This document shows, piece after piece, positions 35,202 through 44,207 of a stretch of 50,694 nt of DNA. The position numbers were made by a program, and so were the translations under genes. How positions within the stretch are numbered: the first letter of the stretch is position 1; the number at the start of each line of letters is the position of its first letter. The stretch covers positions 1 through 50,694 of the forward strand of contig JAFDHO010000011.1 of NCBI GenBank assembly GCA_019308745.1. The letters are read 5' to 3'. The notes under the pieces were generated by a model. That model ran no database searches, was not told the origin of the DNA, and saw nothing but the letters and a program-made list of their open reading frames with translations. The DNA is from Deltaproteobacteria bacterium (GTDB lineage Bacteria; Desulfobacterota; DSM-4660; Desulfatiglandales; HGW-15).

Positions 35202-36134
35202 CTACCGCTCGACGGCATTGATGAGGTTCTTTTTTTCACCCCCGAGAAATCTCTTCAGGTTTTTCTCCAGAATAGGGAGAATCTGGTCAGGATAGATATC
35301 ACTCTTTCCCCCAACGTGTGGGGAAATGATAACGTTCTCCATACCCCACAGGGGATGGTCGGGGGGCAGAGGCTCGGTGCGAAAGACATCGAGCCCCGCT
35401 CCAGCAATTTTACCCTTTTTCAAGGCATCGACCAGTGCCCCTTCGTCAACGGTCTCGCCCCGACCTATGTTTATGAAATAGGCAGTGGCCTTCATGGCGT
35501 CGAATTCCCTCGCCCCGATCATATCCATGGTTTCCGGCGTTGCCGGGGCAACGTTGATGAAATAATCCACTTCCCGGAGAACCTCTATGAGTTCATCAGG
35601 GCCGTATGAAAGGTCCACGTACTCCATCTCCCGCTTTGTCCGGGTGATGCCGTATACCGTCATCTCGAAGGCCTTGCACTTCCTGGCAATCTCTTTCCCT
35701 ATAACCCCGACACCGAGGATACCCACCTTCTTCCTGTAGAGGAGTGAGACCCTCCTTGAGTCCCAAACCCTATTATCCTGGTTCCTTACCGTTTGGGGGA
35801 ATCTGCGGGTCAGCGTGAGCATGAAGAGGAATGCCAACTCAGACATCTGGGGACCGTGAATCCCCCTGGTAGAAGTTATGATCACGTCTTCCGGAAGGGA
35901 AGGGATGCTCAAGATGTAGTCCACGCCCGTTATCAGGCACTGGATCCATTTCAGGTTTTTTGCCATGCCCATGAAATCGTCGCGGAACCTCTTCGCCATC
36001 AGGATGTCTATTCCCTCCATGATCCGCGACACGTCGTCCCCGGCTTGGGCTGCATGGATGGTCAAGTCCGGGAACTTCGTTTCAAGTTTTTCCTTGAGAT
36101 ATGTTGCGTCTTCGTCGTATATGAGCAGGTGCAT
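35202..36134 (-). CDS. D-isomer-specific 2-hydroxyacid dehydrogenase
   Basis: This 310-residue NAD(P)-dependent enzyme interconverts a 2-oxo acid and a D-2-hydroxy acid. Motifs are the substrate loop ITGVDYI (about 80), the Rossmann GVGVIGKEIARKCKAFEM, catalytic Arg in VAPATPETMDMI/INIGRGETVDE, Glu in FRTEPLPPDHPLW and His in ISPHVGG. The ATG at 36134 is supported by GGAAGGGAATTTAAGA before it and by the homology start MHLLIYDED; the frame extends to 36152 without a better site. It lies 4-20 nt behind the Fe-S/flavin fusion, so it is in the same operon. It probably acts on the acid imported by the TRAP system. Confidence 0.92.
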   Translation of the reverse strand: MHLLIYDEDATYLKEKLETKFPDLTIHAAQAGDDVSRIMEGIDILMAKRFRDDFMGMAKNLKWIQCLITGVDYILSIPSLPEDVIITSTRGIHGPQMSELAFLFMLTLTRRFPQTVRNQDNRVWDSRRVSLLYRKKVGILGVGVIGKEIARKCKAFEMTVYGITRTKREMEYVDLSYGPDELIEVLREVDYFINVAPATPETMDMIGAREFDAMKATAYFINIGRGETVDEGALVDALKKGKIAGAGLDVFRTEPLPPDHPLWGMENVIISPHVGGKSDIYPDQILPILEKNLKRFLGGEKKNLINAVER

Positions 36135-36155
36135 TCTTAAATTCCCTTCCACATC

Positions 36156-38312
36156 CTATTCGTCGTCGGTCGTGTAGAACATGAGCTCTTCCACGTTCTT
36201 CGCCTTGAGCACCAGCTTGTTTCTGCCCATGATGCCCGGGTCAGGCGGCTCCAGAACGGCGGAAATGTCAGGGAAGATTTCCGGTAGCGCTTCCCCGTTT
36301 TCAGGGTGCCTCTTTTGCCAGAGTTCCAGGGTCCGGACCGGGTCCCATGGAATGATTTGCCTCTTGGGGTCCTCTCTCTTAATGACCACGGAGGGCACCA
36401 GGGAGCCGCATCTGACGCACCGGCCGGCCTGCTCCAGGGCGCTCTCTTCCTTGAAACCCAGGTCGACTTCCCCTAAGGTCCTTCGCAGTTCCGGAGAGCG
36501 GGACGGTGGTCTATGGCTCTTCTTCTCCAACCTTTTTCTCTGGCTCAGGGGAGGTTGTCTCCTCTCCCGCTCCAGGTCCTCCCCCCTGAAAAGGCGGTCT
36601 ATGGATAGGGCCGCCTCCTTGCCGGCAGCTACGGCACTGACAATATCGAGGGGCCCGGTTACCACGTCGCCGCCCCCGAATACACGGGGGTCGCGTGTCT
36701 GAAGGGTAACAGGATGGGCTGCCAGGGTCCCCGAATGCGTCCTTTCCAGTCCGCGAGGGAGCATGGACGGATCCACGGCCTGTCCGATGGCTATGATGAC
36801 CATGTCGACTTCGATAGGTGGTCGCAAACCGGTCTCCCTAAACCTGGGATTGAATGTCCCGTCCTCCTCGCGCACACTGATACATTCGATTGTCTCGACC
36901 CCGATGACTCTGTTCTCGCAGGTGAGGAATTTAGTGACTCCAAGAGACGGATGAATGATCACTCCCTCTTCAATCGCATCTTCAATCTCCTTGTCCTGGG
37001 CCAGCATCCTATCCTTGGACTTGAGATCCAGGGATTCCATACAGACGATGTGGACCTCCTTCGCGCCCAGCCTGAGAGAACTGCGGGCAGCATCCACCGC
37101 GACGCTGCCGCCGCCGATAACGGCCACCCTGTCCCCGGTCTTCACCGCCTTTCCGGAATTTACGTCCCCGAGGAGATCGATGGCATAGATAATTCCTTCG
37201 GCATCCTCTCCGGGGACATTCAGCTTCGTGCTCTGCCAGGCACCCGTTGCAACGAAGAGGGCTCCATAACCTTGCTGGAAAAGATCGTCCAGGTCTTCGA
37301 TCCTGCTCTTTGTCCTGATCTCCACACCCATCTCTCGAATCAGCCCAATCTCGTTGTCAAGAATTTCTCCGGGTAAACGGTATTCGGGAATACCGTATCT
37401 CATAAGACCTCCGGCCAAGGGCTTGGCCTCGAAGACGGTGACCCTGTATCCTTGCCGTATGAGGTCATAGGCGCAGCTCAGGCCAGCCGGGCCGGAACCA
37501 ATGACGCCTACCTTTTCCTTCCTCGTAACAGGGAGAGGTGATGCTCGTTTTCTTCCCCTTTCTAACTCAAGGTCGGCCACGTAACGTTTGAGGGAGCAAA
37601 CAGGAACCGCGTCGTCGAACCTGCCCCTCAGGCAATCGATTTCACAGGGGTGCGAACATACGCGGCCAAGGACTCCCGCGAAGGCAGAGGTCTCCCTGAA
37701 CAGGGCCAGTGCTTTGGTGGGTTCCCCATCGGCAATGAGGTTGATATAGCCCTGGGCATCAGCACCCGCGGGGCAGGCTGACTGGCACGGGGCATGGCCT
37801 TTATGCCATAGGTCCATACTATTACCGTTGTCGTGGTATTTCCTGATAAGGTCGTCCAAGGGACCGAATTCCAGCGCCCTCAAAGAACAACTGAGGACAC
37901 AAATGGGGTGCAAGCCCTGTTCCAGACGGTCCATACACATGTTGCACTTGCTCATCTTCTCGCCAGGGGCGTCGCTTTCGAACTGGGGGGTCCCGTAGGG
38001 GCAGGCATCCCAGCATTTCCGTTGGCCCGTGCACCTGTCAGGATCAACAAGAACAGCTCCGTATTTTTCCTCTTTGAAAATGGCCTTATTGGGGCATGCT
38101 TCAGCGCATAGGGGTCTTTGACAGTGAAAACACATGATGGGTAGTACTCTGAGATCGATGTCCGGGAAGTTCCCCTTTTCCCACTGGTAGACGCGCATCC
38201 ATTTAATGGGCCCCGGCTCTATTTGATGCCATTGTTTGCAGGCGACGACGCAGGCATTACAACCGGTGCACCGGCTCAAGTCTATCAGGAATCCATATTG
38301 CGGCATGATCAC
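36156..38312 (-). CDS. DmsB-type 4Fe-4S ferredoxin fused to a GltD-like NAD(P)H/FAD oxidoreductase
   Basis: Residues 1-165 form a four-cluster ferredoxin of the DmsB/HycB type (CTGCNACVVACK, CFHCQRPLCAEACP, CTGQRKCWDACPYG, CNMCMDRLEQGLHPICVLSC). Residues 175-590 form the GltD/NfnB module: the Cys pair region CQSACPAGADAQGYINLI, CSHPCEIDCLRG, the FAD motif VGVIGSGPAGLSCAYDL, the NAD(P) motif VAVIGGGSVAVDAARSSLRLG and GGDVVTGPLDIVSAVAAGK. A tail with CVRCG and acidic end closes it. It would carry electrons between NAD(P)H and the molybdoenzyme encoded just upstream, whose stop it overlaps by 4 nt. The GTG at 38312 or the ATG at 38306 starts it. Confidence 0.92.
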   Translation of the reverse strand: MIMPQYGFLIDLSRCTGCNACVVACKQWHQIEPGPIKWMRVYQWEKGNFPDIDLRVLPIMCFHCQRPLCAEACPNKAIFKEEKYGAVLVDPDRCTGQRKCWDACPYGTPQFESDAPGEKMSKCNMCMDRLEQGLHPICVLSCSLRALEFGPLDDLIRKYHDNGNSMDLWHKGHAPCQSACPAGADAQGYINLIADGEPTKALALFRETSAFAGVLGRVCSHPCEIDCLRGRFDDAVPVCSLKRYVADLELERGRKRASPLPVTRKEKVGVIGSGPAGLSCAYDLIRQGYRVTVFEAKPLAGGLMRYGIPEYRLPGEILDNEIGLIREMGVEIRTKSRIEDLDDLFQQGYGALFVATGAWQSTKLNVPGEDAEGIIYAIDLLGDVNSGKAVKTGDRVAVIGGGSVAVDAARSSLRLGAKEVHIVCMESLDLKSKDRMLAQDKEIEDAIEEGVIIHPSLGVTKFLTCENRVIGVETIECISVREEDGTFNPRFRETGLRPPIEVDMVIIAIGQAVDPSMLPRGLERTHSGTLAAHPVTLQTRDPRVFGGGDVVTGPLDIVSAVAAGKEAALSIDRLFRGEDLERERRQPPLSQRKRLEKKSHRPPSRSPELRRTLGEVDLGFKEESALEQAGRCVRCGSLVPSVVIKREDPKRQIIPWDPVRTLELWQKRHPENGEALPEIFPDISAVLEPPDPGIMGRNKLVLKAKNVEELMFYTTDDE

Positions 38313-40774
38313 TGTCCCTCACACTTCTTGATCTCAACAAGGTTCGTTGCCCGGGCGGCAGCGAAGCAGCTATCCGTATCTCCTCCCATGAGGGTTGACG
38401 CAGAGGCACCGAAATCTATGCCCGACTTGTCTGGTTCGTAGTTCCCTCCATGGTGGATCAGAGCGACTCCCGGCATCATCCTGGGGGTGACGTAGGCAGG
38501 CATAACCACTTTCCCCCGGTCATTATAGACCACTACCAGGTCGTTATCCTTTATCCCCCGAACCCGGGCATCCGTGAGGCTGATCCACACCCTGTGCCTG
38601 TAAACATGGTTCCTGAGCCAGGGATGATCCCAGAACACATAATGCACGCGGTATCGGCTGTGAGACGTCAACAACATCAAGGGATACTCCTTGGCCAGTG
38701 GGTCATCCATTCCCCTGATAGTAAGCATATAGGTGGGCGAAGGAGTGAGCATGCCCCAGTCGGCAGGCAGGTTCTGATACAGATTACCAAATGCGTCGTA
38801 GTGCTCCCCCTTGCCCCTCTCATCCTCATCTGCAAGGAGATCGGAATAGAGTTCTATTTTTCCTGACTTGGTGCTGAAGGGCTTACCTTCCTTTACCTGC
38901 TGATCCCATCCCGTGTGGGGAATGTCATCAAGCTCGTCGCAGTTTATGAAGTTTCCTTCACAGAAATCCTCGTAGGAAGGGATTCTTGTGCCCTTTGCTT
39001 CATAGTAATCCTCCAGGCCGTCATAAACATCTTTCAAATACCTTTCCCAGTCCTTCTCCCAGTTTTCTTCGGAGGTGTAATATTTGAAAAACCTCTTGGG
39101 GTCGATCCCCAGTTTTTCAGCGATCTTTATATACACCAGGACCCATTGCTTTACTTCGCCGGGCGGGTCTATCACCTTGGGGTTGGCATTAACGCATTCA
39201 AAGGTCCCGTAAGGCGCACTCCTGGTAATGTCCTTTTCTTCCCACATGGGATTTTGGGCAGGCAATACGATATCGGCATGTTGGACCGTGGGATTCATCA
39301 TGGCGTGCATAGACACCACAAATTCCATTTTTTCGAGGGCCTTCACCTGGTCATTGGTGGAGTCGCACGCCGTCACGAGGTGGTTGGATGCGTGGGGTTT
39401 CGATCCGCCGCCCCAGAAGAGCATCTTGGGGTTGAAGTCCTTGAGCAGGCCCGGATCGGCCCTCCACCCCACCTTTTTCATGTATTCCTCTCCGCTGAGT
39501 TCTCCCTTGCGCACCTTTTCCAAGAGCAGCACGGCCTGGGCCCAGTAGTGGCTTCTGTAGAGCTTGGGCACCTCGTAGGGGCCATTCTCGCCCCAGAAGG
39601 TGCTGAACAGTCCGATGGGCAAGTCCCGATGGGGTCCGGGGTGTATGGCCGGGCCCCCCCCAGGGTTCCCCCAGTTCCCCAGCATGGCCTGCAGGGCGGC
39701 AAAGGATGTGATCACCTGTTCTCCATGGCTCTTTCTGCTCAGGCTCCAGTGGGCCCATGTCCAGCAAGGCCTCCTGTCCCACACCATCCTGGCCAGGGCC
39801 CTGATGGTCTCGGAAGGGACGGAGCACCTTTCTTCGGCCCATTCCGGGGATTTCTCGATTCCGTCCGATTTTCCAAGCACGTAGTCCTTCCATTTCTGAA
39901 AGCCCTTCGACTCGACAAACCGTTCAACAAAATCCTTGTCCCAGGTATCGTCCTGGAAGAGCACATGGGCCATGCCCATGAACATGGCCACATCCGTTCC
40001 CGGTTTGATGGGTATCCACTGATCGGCGAGGGTTCTTACCGCCGTGCTGTACCGGGGATCAATTATGATGACGGGTTTGCCCCGTTCACGGGCGAGCTTA
40101 ATGTACCAGGCAAACATATGGGCTGGCCCCTGGTGACCGACGGTCGGATCACAGCCCCACAGCAGGATGGCGTTGGAGTTGGCCAACATATCCGGGGCTG
40201 AGCCCGAAGACCATTTTTCCAAGGCCCATGGTTTTTCTCCCGTAATCATTTGAGCCATGAGCCGTGCCGCGTCGTAGGAGCACCACCCCCAGCCTTCTGC
40301 TCCCGCGCCCCAAAAAGAAAAGAGGCGTTCGACGGTCTCATTGGGCATGTAAGGCGTGATAATGGAAAGGGGTCCGTATTTGTCTCTTATTTCCTTCATT
40401 TTGGTCGCTATGGTATCGACGGCTTCATCCCACGATATCCTCACATATCGGCCTTCCCCGCGTCTGCTTCCCGGGGCCCTTTTCAAGGGATGGAGAATAC
40501 GTTCCGGGTGCTGGTTATAGATATGGAACACCAGGCCCATCACGCAAGGCCTCCTCTGAAGCCTGACCTTAAGGAGGTCCTGGTCCTCCAGAACAGCATC
40601 TTCTCTGCCGATATTGCGGTTGTATCGATCATCCGGCTCAATGGCCACGACCCTTCCGCCCTTGACATGGGCCTTGACAACACACTGAAAATTGCCGCCA
40701 CAATTACAACGACAGGTCGTGTAGAAGGTGCTCCCATCTTCTTTATGGTGAGGACTGCATCTCATATGCGTCAT
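38309..40774 (-). CDS. Molybdopterin oxidoreductase (DMSO reductase family), operon head
   Basis: This 821-residue CISM enzyme starts at the ATG at 40774 behind GGAGGG. The N-terminal cluster motif is CRCNCGGNFQC with a fourth Cys in RRPCVMG. Next come SWDEAVDTIATKMKEIRDKY, the Mo-site region GWGWCSYDAARLMAQ (Cys as likely ligand), VIIIDPRYSTAVRTLADQWI, IKPGTDVAMFMGMAHVL, HADIVLPAQNPMWE and a C-terminal dinucleotide-binding domain (LMLLTSHSRYRVHYVF). There is no Tat signal, so it is cytoplasmic. It heads the operon with the ferredoxin/GltD fusion, hydroxyacid dehydrogenase and TRAP genes, which suggests oxidation or reduction of an imported organic acid derivative. The exact reaction is unknown. 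Confidence 0.92.
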   Translation of the reverse strand: MTHMRCSPHHKEDGSTFYTTCRCNCGGNFQCVVKAHVKGGRVVAIEPDDRYNRNIGREDAVLEDQDLLKVRLQRRPCVMGLVFHIYNQHPERILHPLKRAPGSRRGEGRYVRISWDEAVDTIATKMKEIRDKYGPLSIITPYMPNETVERLFSFWGAGAEGWGWCSYDAARLMAQMITGEKPWALEKWSSGSAPDMLANSNAILLWGCDPTVGHQGPAHMFAWYIKLARERGKPVIIIDPRYSTAVRTLADQWIPIKPGTDVAMFMGMAHVLFQDDTWDKDFVERFVESKGFQKWKDYVLGKSDGIEKSPEWAEERCSVPSETIRALARMVWDRRPCWTWAHWSLSRKSHGEQVITSFAALQAMLGNWGNPGGGPAIHPGPHRDLPIGLFSTFWGENGPYEVPKLYRSHYWAQAVLLLEKVRKGELSGEEYMKKVGWRADPGLLKDFNPKMLFWGGGSKPHASNHLVTACDSTNDQVKALEKMEFVVSMHAMMNPTVQHADIVLPAQNPMWEEKDITRSAPYGTFECVNANPKVIDPPGEVKQWVLVYIKIAEKLGIDPKRFFKYYTSEENWEKDWERYLKDVYDGLEDYYEAKGTRIPSYEDFCEGNFINCDELDDIPHTGWDQQVKEGKPFSTKSGKIELYSDLLADEDERGKGEHYDAFGNLYQNLPADWGMLTPSPTYMLTIRGMDDPLAKEYPLMLLTSHSRYRVHYVFWDHPWLRNHVYRHRVWISLTDARVRGIKDNDLVVVYNDRGKVVMPAYVTPRMMPGVALIHHGGNYEPDKSGIDFGASASTLMGGDTDSCFAAARATNLVEIKKCEGQ

Positions 40775-41529
40775 TTCAAAACCCTCCGGTGTTATCCGTC
40801 AATCAAGGGAGGCGGGCGGTGCCGGGTCCCGGAAGGATCCCTCGTGCCTTTGGAGTGGCAAGAACTGCTTTCCCTTACGATGTATCAGCTTGTTCAACTG
40901 GGAGAACAAGTGGTTGGCTATTCCCTTTGATAGCCGTATCTTTTATATCCGGGGACCTTGGGTGTCAAGGGAAATTGCTCAGAGGGCCGCCCCACCTTGC
41001 TTCGGGTTGCTCGGAAGGGCCAATCGCCCGAGATAACCACCTTCCTATCGGTTGGCACTCCTTTATTCGCCTCCGCCAGGATACCTTGCAGCTTGCTGCG
41101 GGGGGCTTCATAGCCATCCAATTTCCCTTGATTCTTTCAGTATTCTTTGTTACCAGGGATAATTAGACAAGTCCTTCTGGGCGGGTTCTCCCATGAAACT
41201 CCCTGGCGGCTTTGGGGTGAGGTTTTGTGCCCAAAAATCCCAAAGGGTGAACTGGTCGGACCATCTGATAATTGGTAACATTTTTTCAAAGAGCTAAAAC
41301 GGTACCATGAACGCCTACAAACTTTGGGAAAGAAAATAGATCTCTTTATTCAATCGGTAGAAAAAGACCACAAAACGGATCAATGAATCTACCTGTGTGC
41401 TGATTGAGGAATTTTTATCCAGTATCCAGCAACTAGCATCCAGCATCGATTCGCCTCAAGCAATGCGATATTTACACCATCAACTCCTCGTTTTGAGGCG
41501 GAGCTTCGCTAGGAAATGGAGGTGGTTCC
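40775..41529. other. 755-bp intergenic region
   Basis: No gene is visible. It holds the CTTGTTC-aactggga-GAACAAG hairpin near 40890, the dispersed repeat copy B (41062-41110), and CGCCTCAA (41452-41459) / TTGAGGCG (41493-41500). The promoter of the minus-strand operon should lie near its left end, but I could not pick a convincing one. Confidence 0.5.
41062..41110 (-). repeat. Dispersed intergenic repeat, copy B
   Basis: Read on the minus strand it begins TGAAGCCCCCCGCAGCAAGC and matches copy A at 29377-29425 in about 39 of 49 positions. Both copies lie in intergenic DNA upstream of molybdoenzyme genes. Confidence 0.6.
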
Positions 41530-41823
41530 ATGGAAGATGCCGGGGAAAAAAGGATTTCAGAGGAGGAATTCGTTGTAAGGGCCATAAAGAAACTCCGCAA
41601 ACCCCCCTACAAGGGAATCCATTCTGTTTACAGCGGCTTCAACCAGGCCTTCAGGGATTACTTCGGCAAGAATCCCGTGGATGTGACAACAAGGTTGGCC
41701 CAGGAGGGAAAGATCGTTACCAGGCCCGTGCGGGGTGGTGTCATGCTGTATCTTCCAGATGAAGCTCCTTCTCCCACGGGTTCTCCGAGTGTGCTGCAAA
41801 AGATCCTGGAAGAGGATGAATGA
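41530..41823 (+). CDS. Small conserved-looking protein, possible winged helix
   Basis: The 97-residue protein has a helix-rich N-terminus (ISEEEFVVRAIKKLRKPPYK), the central GIHSVYSGFNQAFRDYFGKN, and a helix-wing-like LAQEGKIVTRPVRGGVMLYL. The last part looks like the wing of a winged-helix DNA-binding domain; this is inference from pattern. The ATG at 41530 follows GGAGGTGGTTCC. It lies upstream of the Fur-family gene with a separate promoter between them. I know no function. Confidence 0.75.
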   Translation: MEDAGEKRISEEEFVVRAIKKLRKPPYKGIHSVYSGFNQAFRDYFGKNPVDVTTRLAQEGKIVTRPVRGGVMLYLPDEAPSPTGSPSVLQKILEEDE

Positions 41824-41881
41824 CATCTGATCATATCCTGTTTCTCCCCGTTTCAGCACTTAATCTATGAAATCCCAACAA

Positions 41882-41938
41882 GTTACACCTATGTAACAAA
41901 GAATAACTATTGACAAAGAGGAATTATCCGTAAATAAT
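41882..41938 (+). promoter_or_regulatory. Promoter and operator-like palindromes of the Fur-family gene
   Basis: TTGACA (41910-41915) and AATAAT (41933-41938) are 17 nt apart. The palindrome GTTACA-ccta-TGTAAC (41882-41897) lies just upstream. The AT-rich TTAT-ccgtaa-ATAA overlaps the -10 region and could be a Fur/PerR-type box, allowing self-control. Confidence 0.55.
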
Positions 41939-41991
41939 GCTTTTCCATTCTCTTGCTTTGTCTATAGAAGAGGATAAAGAGGACAGTTTAA

Positions 41992-42435
41992 ATGGCGGAC
42001 CCGAAGATTCGTTTAAGTGAAATGCTGGGGAAACTGAAGGGGAGGAATTTCAGGATAACACCTCAGCGGTTCGCAGTGGTGAAGATCCTTGCCCTGAGCG
42101 ACGGACATCCGAGCGTGGAAATGATCTATGAAGAGGTAAAGAAGGATTTCCCGACAACGAGCATAGCAACGGTCTATAAGACAGTGAGCCTCCTTAAGGA
42201 CCTCAAGGAGGTTTTAGAACTGGGATTCCCTGAAGGGGGCAACCGATACGACGGGAATAGGCCCTTTCCCCACCCCCATGTCATCTGCGTAAAATGCAAG
42301 AAAATCGTGGACCCAAAGCTTGACAGCCTGACCGACATGACCGAGGAATTGGTTTCGGATACGGGTTTCGAGATTATTAGCCATAGAGTGGATTTTTTTG
42401 GGTTTTGCCCAGAATGTAAAAGGAAGCGGGGCTAG
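41992..42435 (+). CDS. Fur-family transcriptional regulator, PerR-like
   Basis: The 147-residue protein has the Fur winged helix (RITPQRFAVVKILALSDGHP, SIATVYKTVSLLKDL) and the dimerisation domain with the metal-binding HPHVICVKCKKIVDP. The structural-zinc CxxC pairs are VKCKK with ICVKC and FCPECK. The gene sits 173 nt upstream of catalase on the same strand, which is the usual setting for PerR, a peroxide-sensing repressor using Fe-catalysed His oxidation. Assignment to PerR rather than Fur rests on that context. The ATG at 41992 begins MADPKIRLSEML. Confidence 0.92.
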   Translation: MADPKIRLSEMLGKLKGRNFRITPQRFAVVKILALSDGHPSVEMIYEEVKKDFPTTSIATVYKTVSLLKDLKEVLELGFPEGGNRYDGNRPFPHPHVICVKCKKIVDPKLDSLTDMTEELVSDTGFEIISHRVDFFGFCPECKRKRG

Positions 42436-42608
42436 GAAACGGACAAAAAATTTTTGGCCTTTTTTGAGAATTGTTCTTTGTAAGTATTGCTTATTGGCAA
42501 TGCAGGGTGAGTGAGAAGAAAGTTTTGACGAATGTTGCCTTCCAAACAAGAAGTTTTTGAGGGAGGGATTCAAGGAAAAAACGCAAAAACTAGAAAGGAG
42601 ATAGGACG

Positions 42609-44120
42609 ATGGCAAAGGGAGAAAAGACGTTGACCACGGCGTTCGGGATTTCTGTTGGCGACGACCAAAACAGCTTGACTGCCGGAGCAAGGGGGCCCGT
42701 GCTGATGCAGGACGTTCACCTGCTGGAAAAACTTGCCCACTTTGACCGGGAGCGAATCCCTGAGCGGGTCGTACACGCAAAAGGGGCAGGGGCTTACGGG
42801 TATTTCGAGGTGACGGCGGATGTGACAAAATTCACCAAGGCCAAGTTTCTCTCTGAGATAGGCAAGAAGACAGAAGTCTTCGCCAGGTTTTCCACGGTCG
42901 GAGGCGAGAGGGGCTCTGCTGATGCTGCCAGAGATCCCAGGGGTTTTGCGGTAAAGTTTTACACCGAAGAGGGCAACTATGATTTCGTGGGGAACAATAC
43001 CCCGGTGTTTTTCATACGCGATCCCCTGAAGTTTCCTGACTTCATACATACACAGAAACGCAACCCGGCCACAAACCTCCCCGATCCTAATATGTTCTGG
43101 GATTTCCTGTCCTTGACCCCCGAGTCTATCCATCAGGTGACCATCCTGTTCTCCGACAGGGGTACGCCTGCCACGTATCGGAATATGAACGGATATAGCA
43201 GTCACACCTACAAGTGGTATAACGACAAAGGCGAATACTTCTGGGTCCAGTATCATTTCAAGACCGACCAGGGGATCAAGAATCTCACGAGGGGAGAGGC
43301 CAGGAGGATCGCGGGAGAAGATCCTGATCATGCCACCAGGGACCTCCATGAAGCTATTGAACAGGGGGATTATCGTTCCTGGACCCTGGAAATGCAGATA
43401 CTTACCCCGGAAAAGGCCAAGGACTTCCCCTGGGACATCTTTGACATAACAAAGGTATGGCCTCACAAAGAGGTTCCGCCCATCAAGGTAGGAAAGCTTG
43501 TCCTCAACCGGAACCCTGAAAACTATTTCTCGGAGGTCGAACAGTCAGCTTTCTGCCCGGGGAACGTGGTGCCGGGGATAGCCATTTCACCCGATAAGAT
43601 GCTCCAGGCCCGGGTGTTCTCTTACCACGACACTCACGTCCATCGCTTAGGGCCGAATTATCATCTCATTCCCGTCAATGCCCCGAAGAACGCCCCGGAG
43701 AAGAGTTACCAGCGTGACGGTTTCATGAGGGTCGACGCCAATGGCGGAGGGGGGCCGAATTACTGGCCAAACAGCTTCGGAGGACCTGAACCGGATGCCG
43801 ACTCCCTGGAGCCCCCCTTTGAGGTCTCAGGTGATGCAGCGCGTTACCCCTATACCCATCCCAATGATGATTTCGTGCAGCCCGGGAACCTGTACCGTCA
43901 CGTAATGACCGATAGTGACCGGGATAACCTCATAGGCAATATAGTCGATCACTTGGGCAAGGCCCTGAAACGCATTCAATTGCGCCAAACAGCCCTGTTT
44001 TACAAGGCTGATCCTGATTACGGCCTACGAGTCGCCAAGGGGCTGGGGCTTGACTCCAAGGAAGTGGAGCGCCTGGCAGGGATGTCACAGGAAGAGAGGG
44101 CCAGGGAAACTTCAGCGTAA
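42609..44120 (+). CDS. katA: Heme catalase (monofunctional, small-subunit clade)
   Basis: Catalase breaks hydrogen peroxide into water and oxygen in the cytoplasm. Catalytic His56 lies in [11 protein letters not shown] and the proximal heme ligand Tyr339 in [14 protein letters not shown]. The block [20 protein letters not shown] and [19 protein letters not shown] are diagnostic. Length is 503 residues, typical for the small-subunit clade. The ATG at 42609 follows AAAGGAGATAGGACG. An upstream Fur/PerR gene probably controls it; AGAA-ttg-TTCT and ATTGC-ttattg-GCAAT inverted repeats lie between them. A catalase is a protective feature in an otherwise anaerobic gene set. Confidence 0.98.
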   Translation: MAKGEKTLTTAFGISVGDDQNSLTAGARGPVLMQDVHLLEKLAHFDRERIPERVVHAKGAGAYGYFEVTADVTKFTKAKFLSEIGKKTEVFARFSTVGGERGSADAARDPRGFAVKFYTEEGNYDFVGNNTPVFFIRDPLKFPDFIHTQKRNPATNLPDPNMFWDFLSLTPESIHQVTILFSDRGTPATYRNMNGYSSHTYKWYNDKGEYFWVQYHFKTDQGIKNLTRGEARRIAGEDPDHATRDLHEAIEQGDYRSWTLEMQILTPEKAKDFPWDIFDITKVWPHKEVPPIKVGKLVLNRNPENYFSEVEQSAFCPGNVVPGIAISPDKMLQARVFSYHDTHVHRLGPNYHLIPVNAPKNAPEKSYQRDGFMRVDANGGGGPNYWPNSFGGPEPDADSLEPPFEVSGDAARYPYTHPNDDFVQPGNLYRHVMTDSDRDNLIGNIVDHLGKALKRIQLRQTALFYKADPDYGLRVAKGLGLDSKEVERLAGMSQEERARETSA

Positions 44121-44139
44121 GACGGGAGAACGCTTCATA

Positions 44140-44178
44140 CCGCCGGCTTCGAAGGTCTCCAAGATTTGAGGCCGGCGG
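44140..44178 (+). terminator. Hairpin after katA
   Basis: CCGCCGGC (44140-44147) and GCCGGCGG (44171-44178) are perfect 8-bp complements with a 23-nt loop, 20 nt after the catalase stop. The T-run (GTTTTTTAG) comes only 30 nt later, so termination strength is uncertain. Confidence 0.5.
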
Positions 44179-44207
44179 GTTGCTGTAACGATGCGGGTTC
44201 GAGTTTT

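Noticed and set aside
38915-40201. 428-codon open frame on the plus strand
   Set aside because: It is antisense to the molybdoenzyme gene at 38309-40774 and shows only reversed high-GC codon bias.
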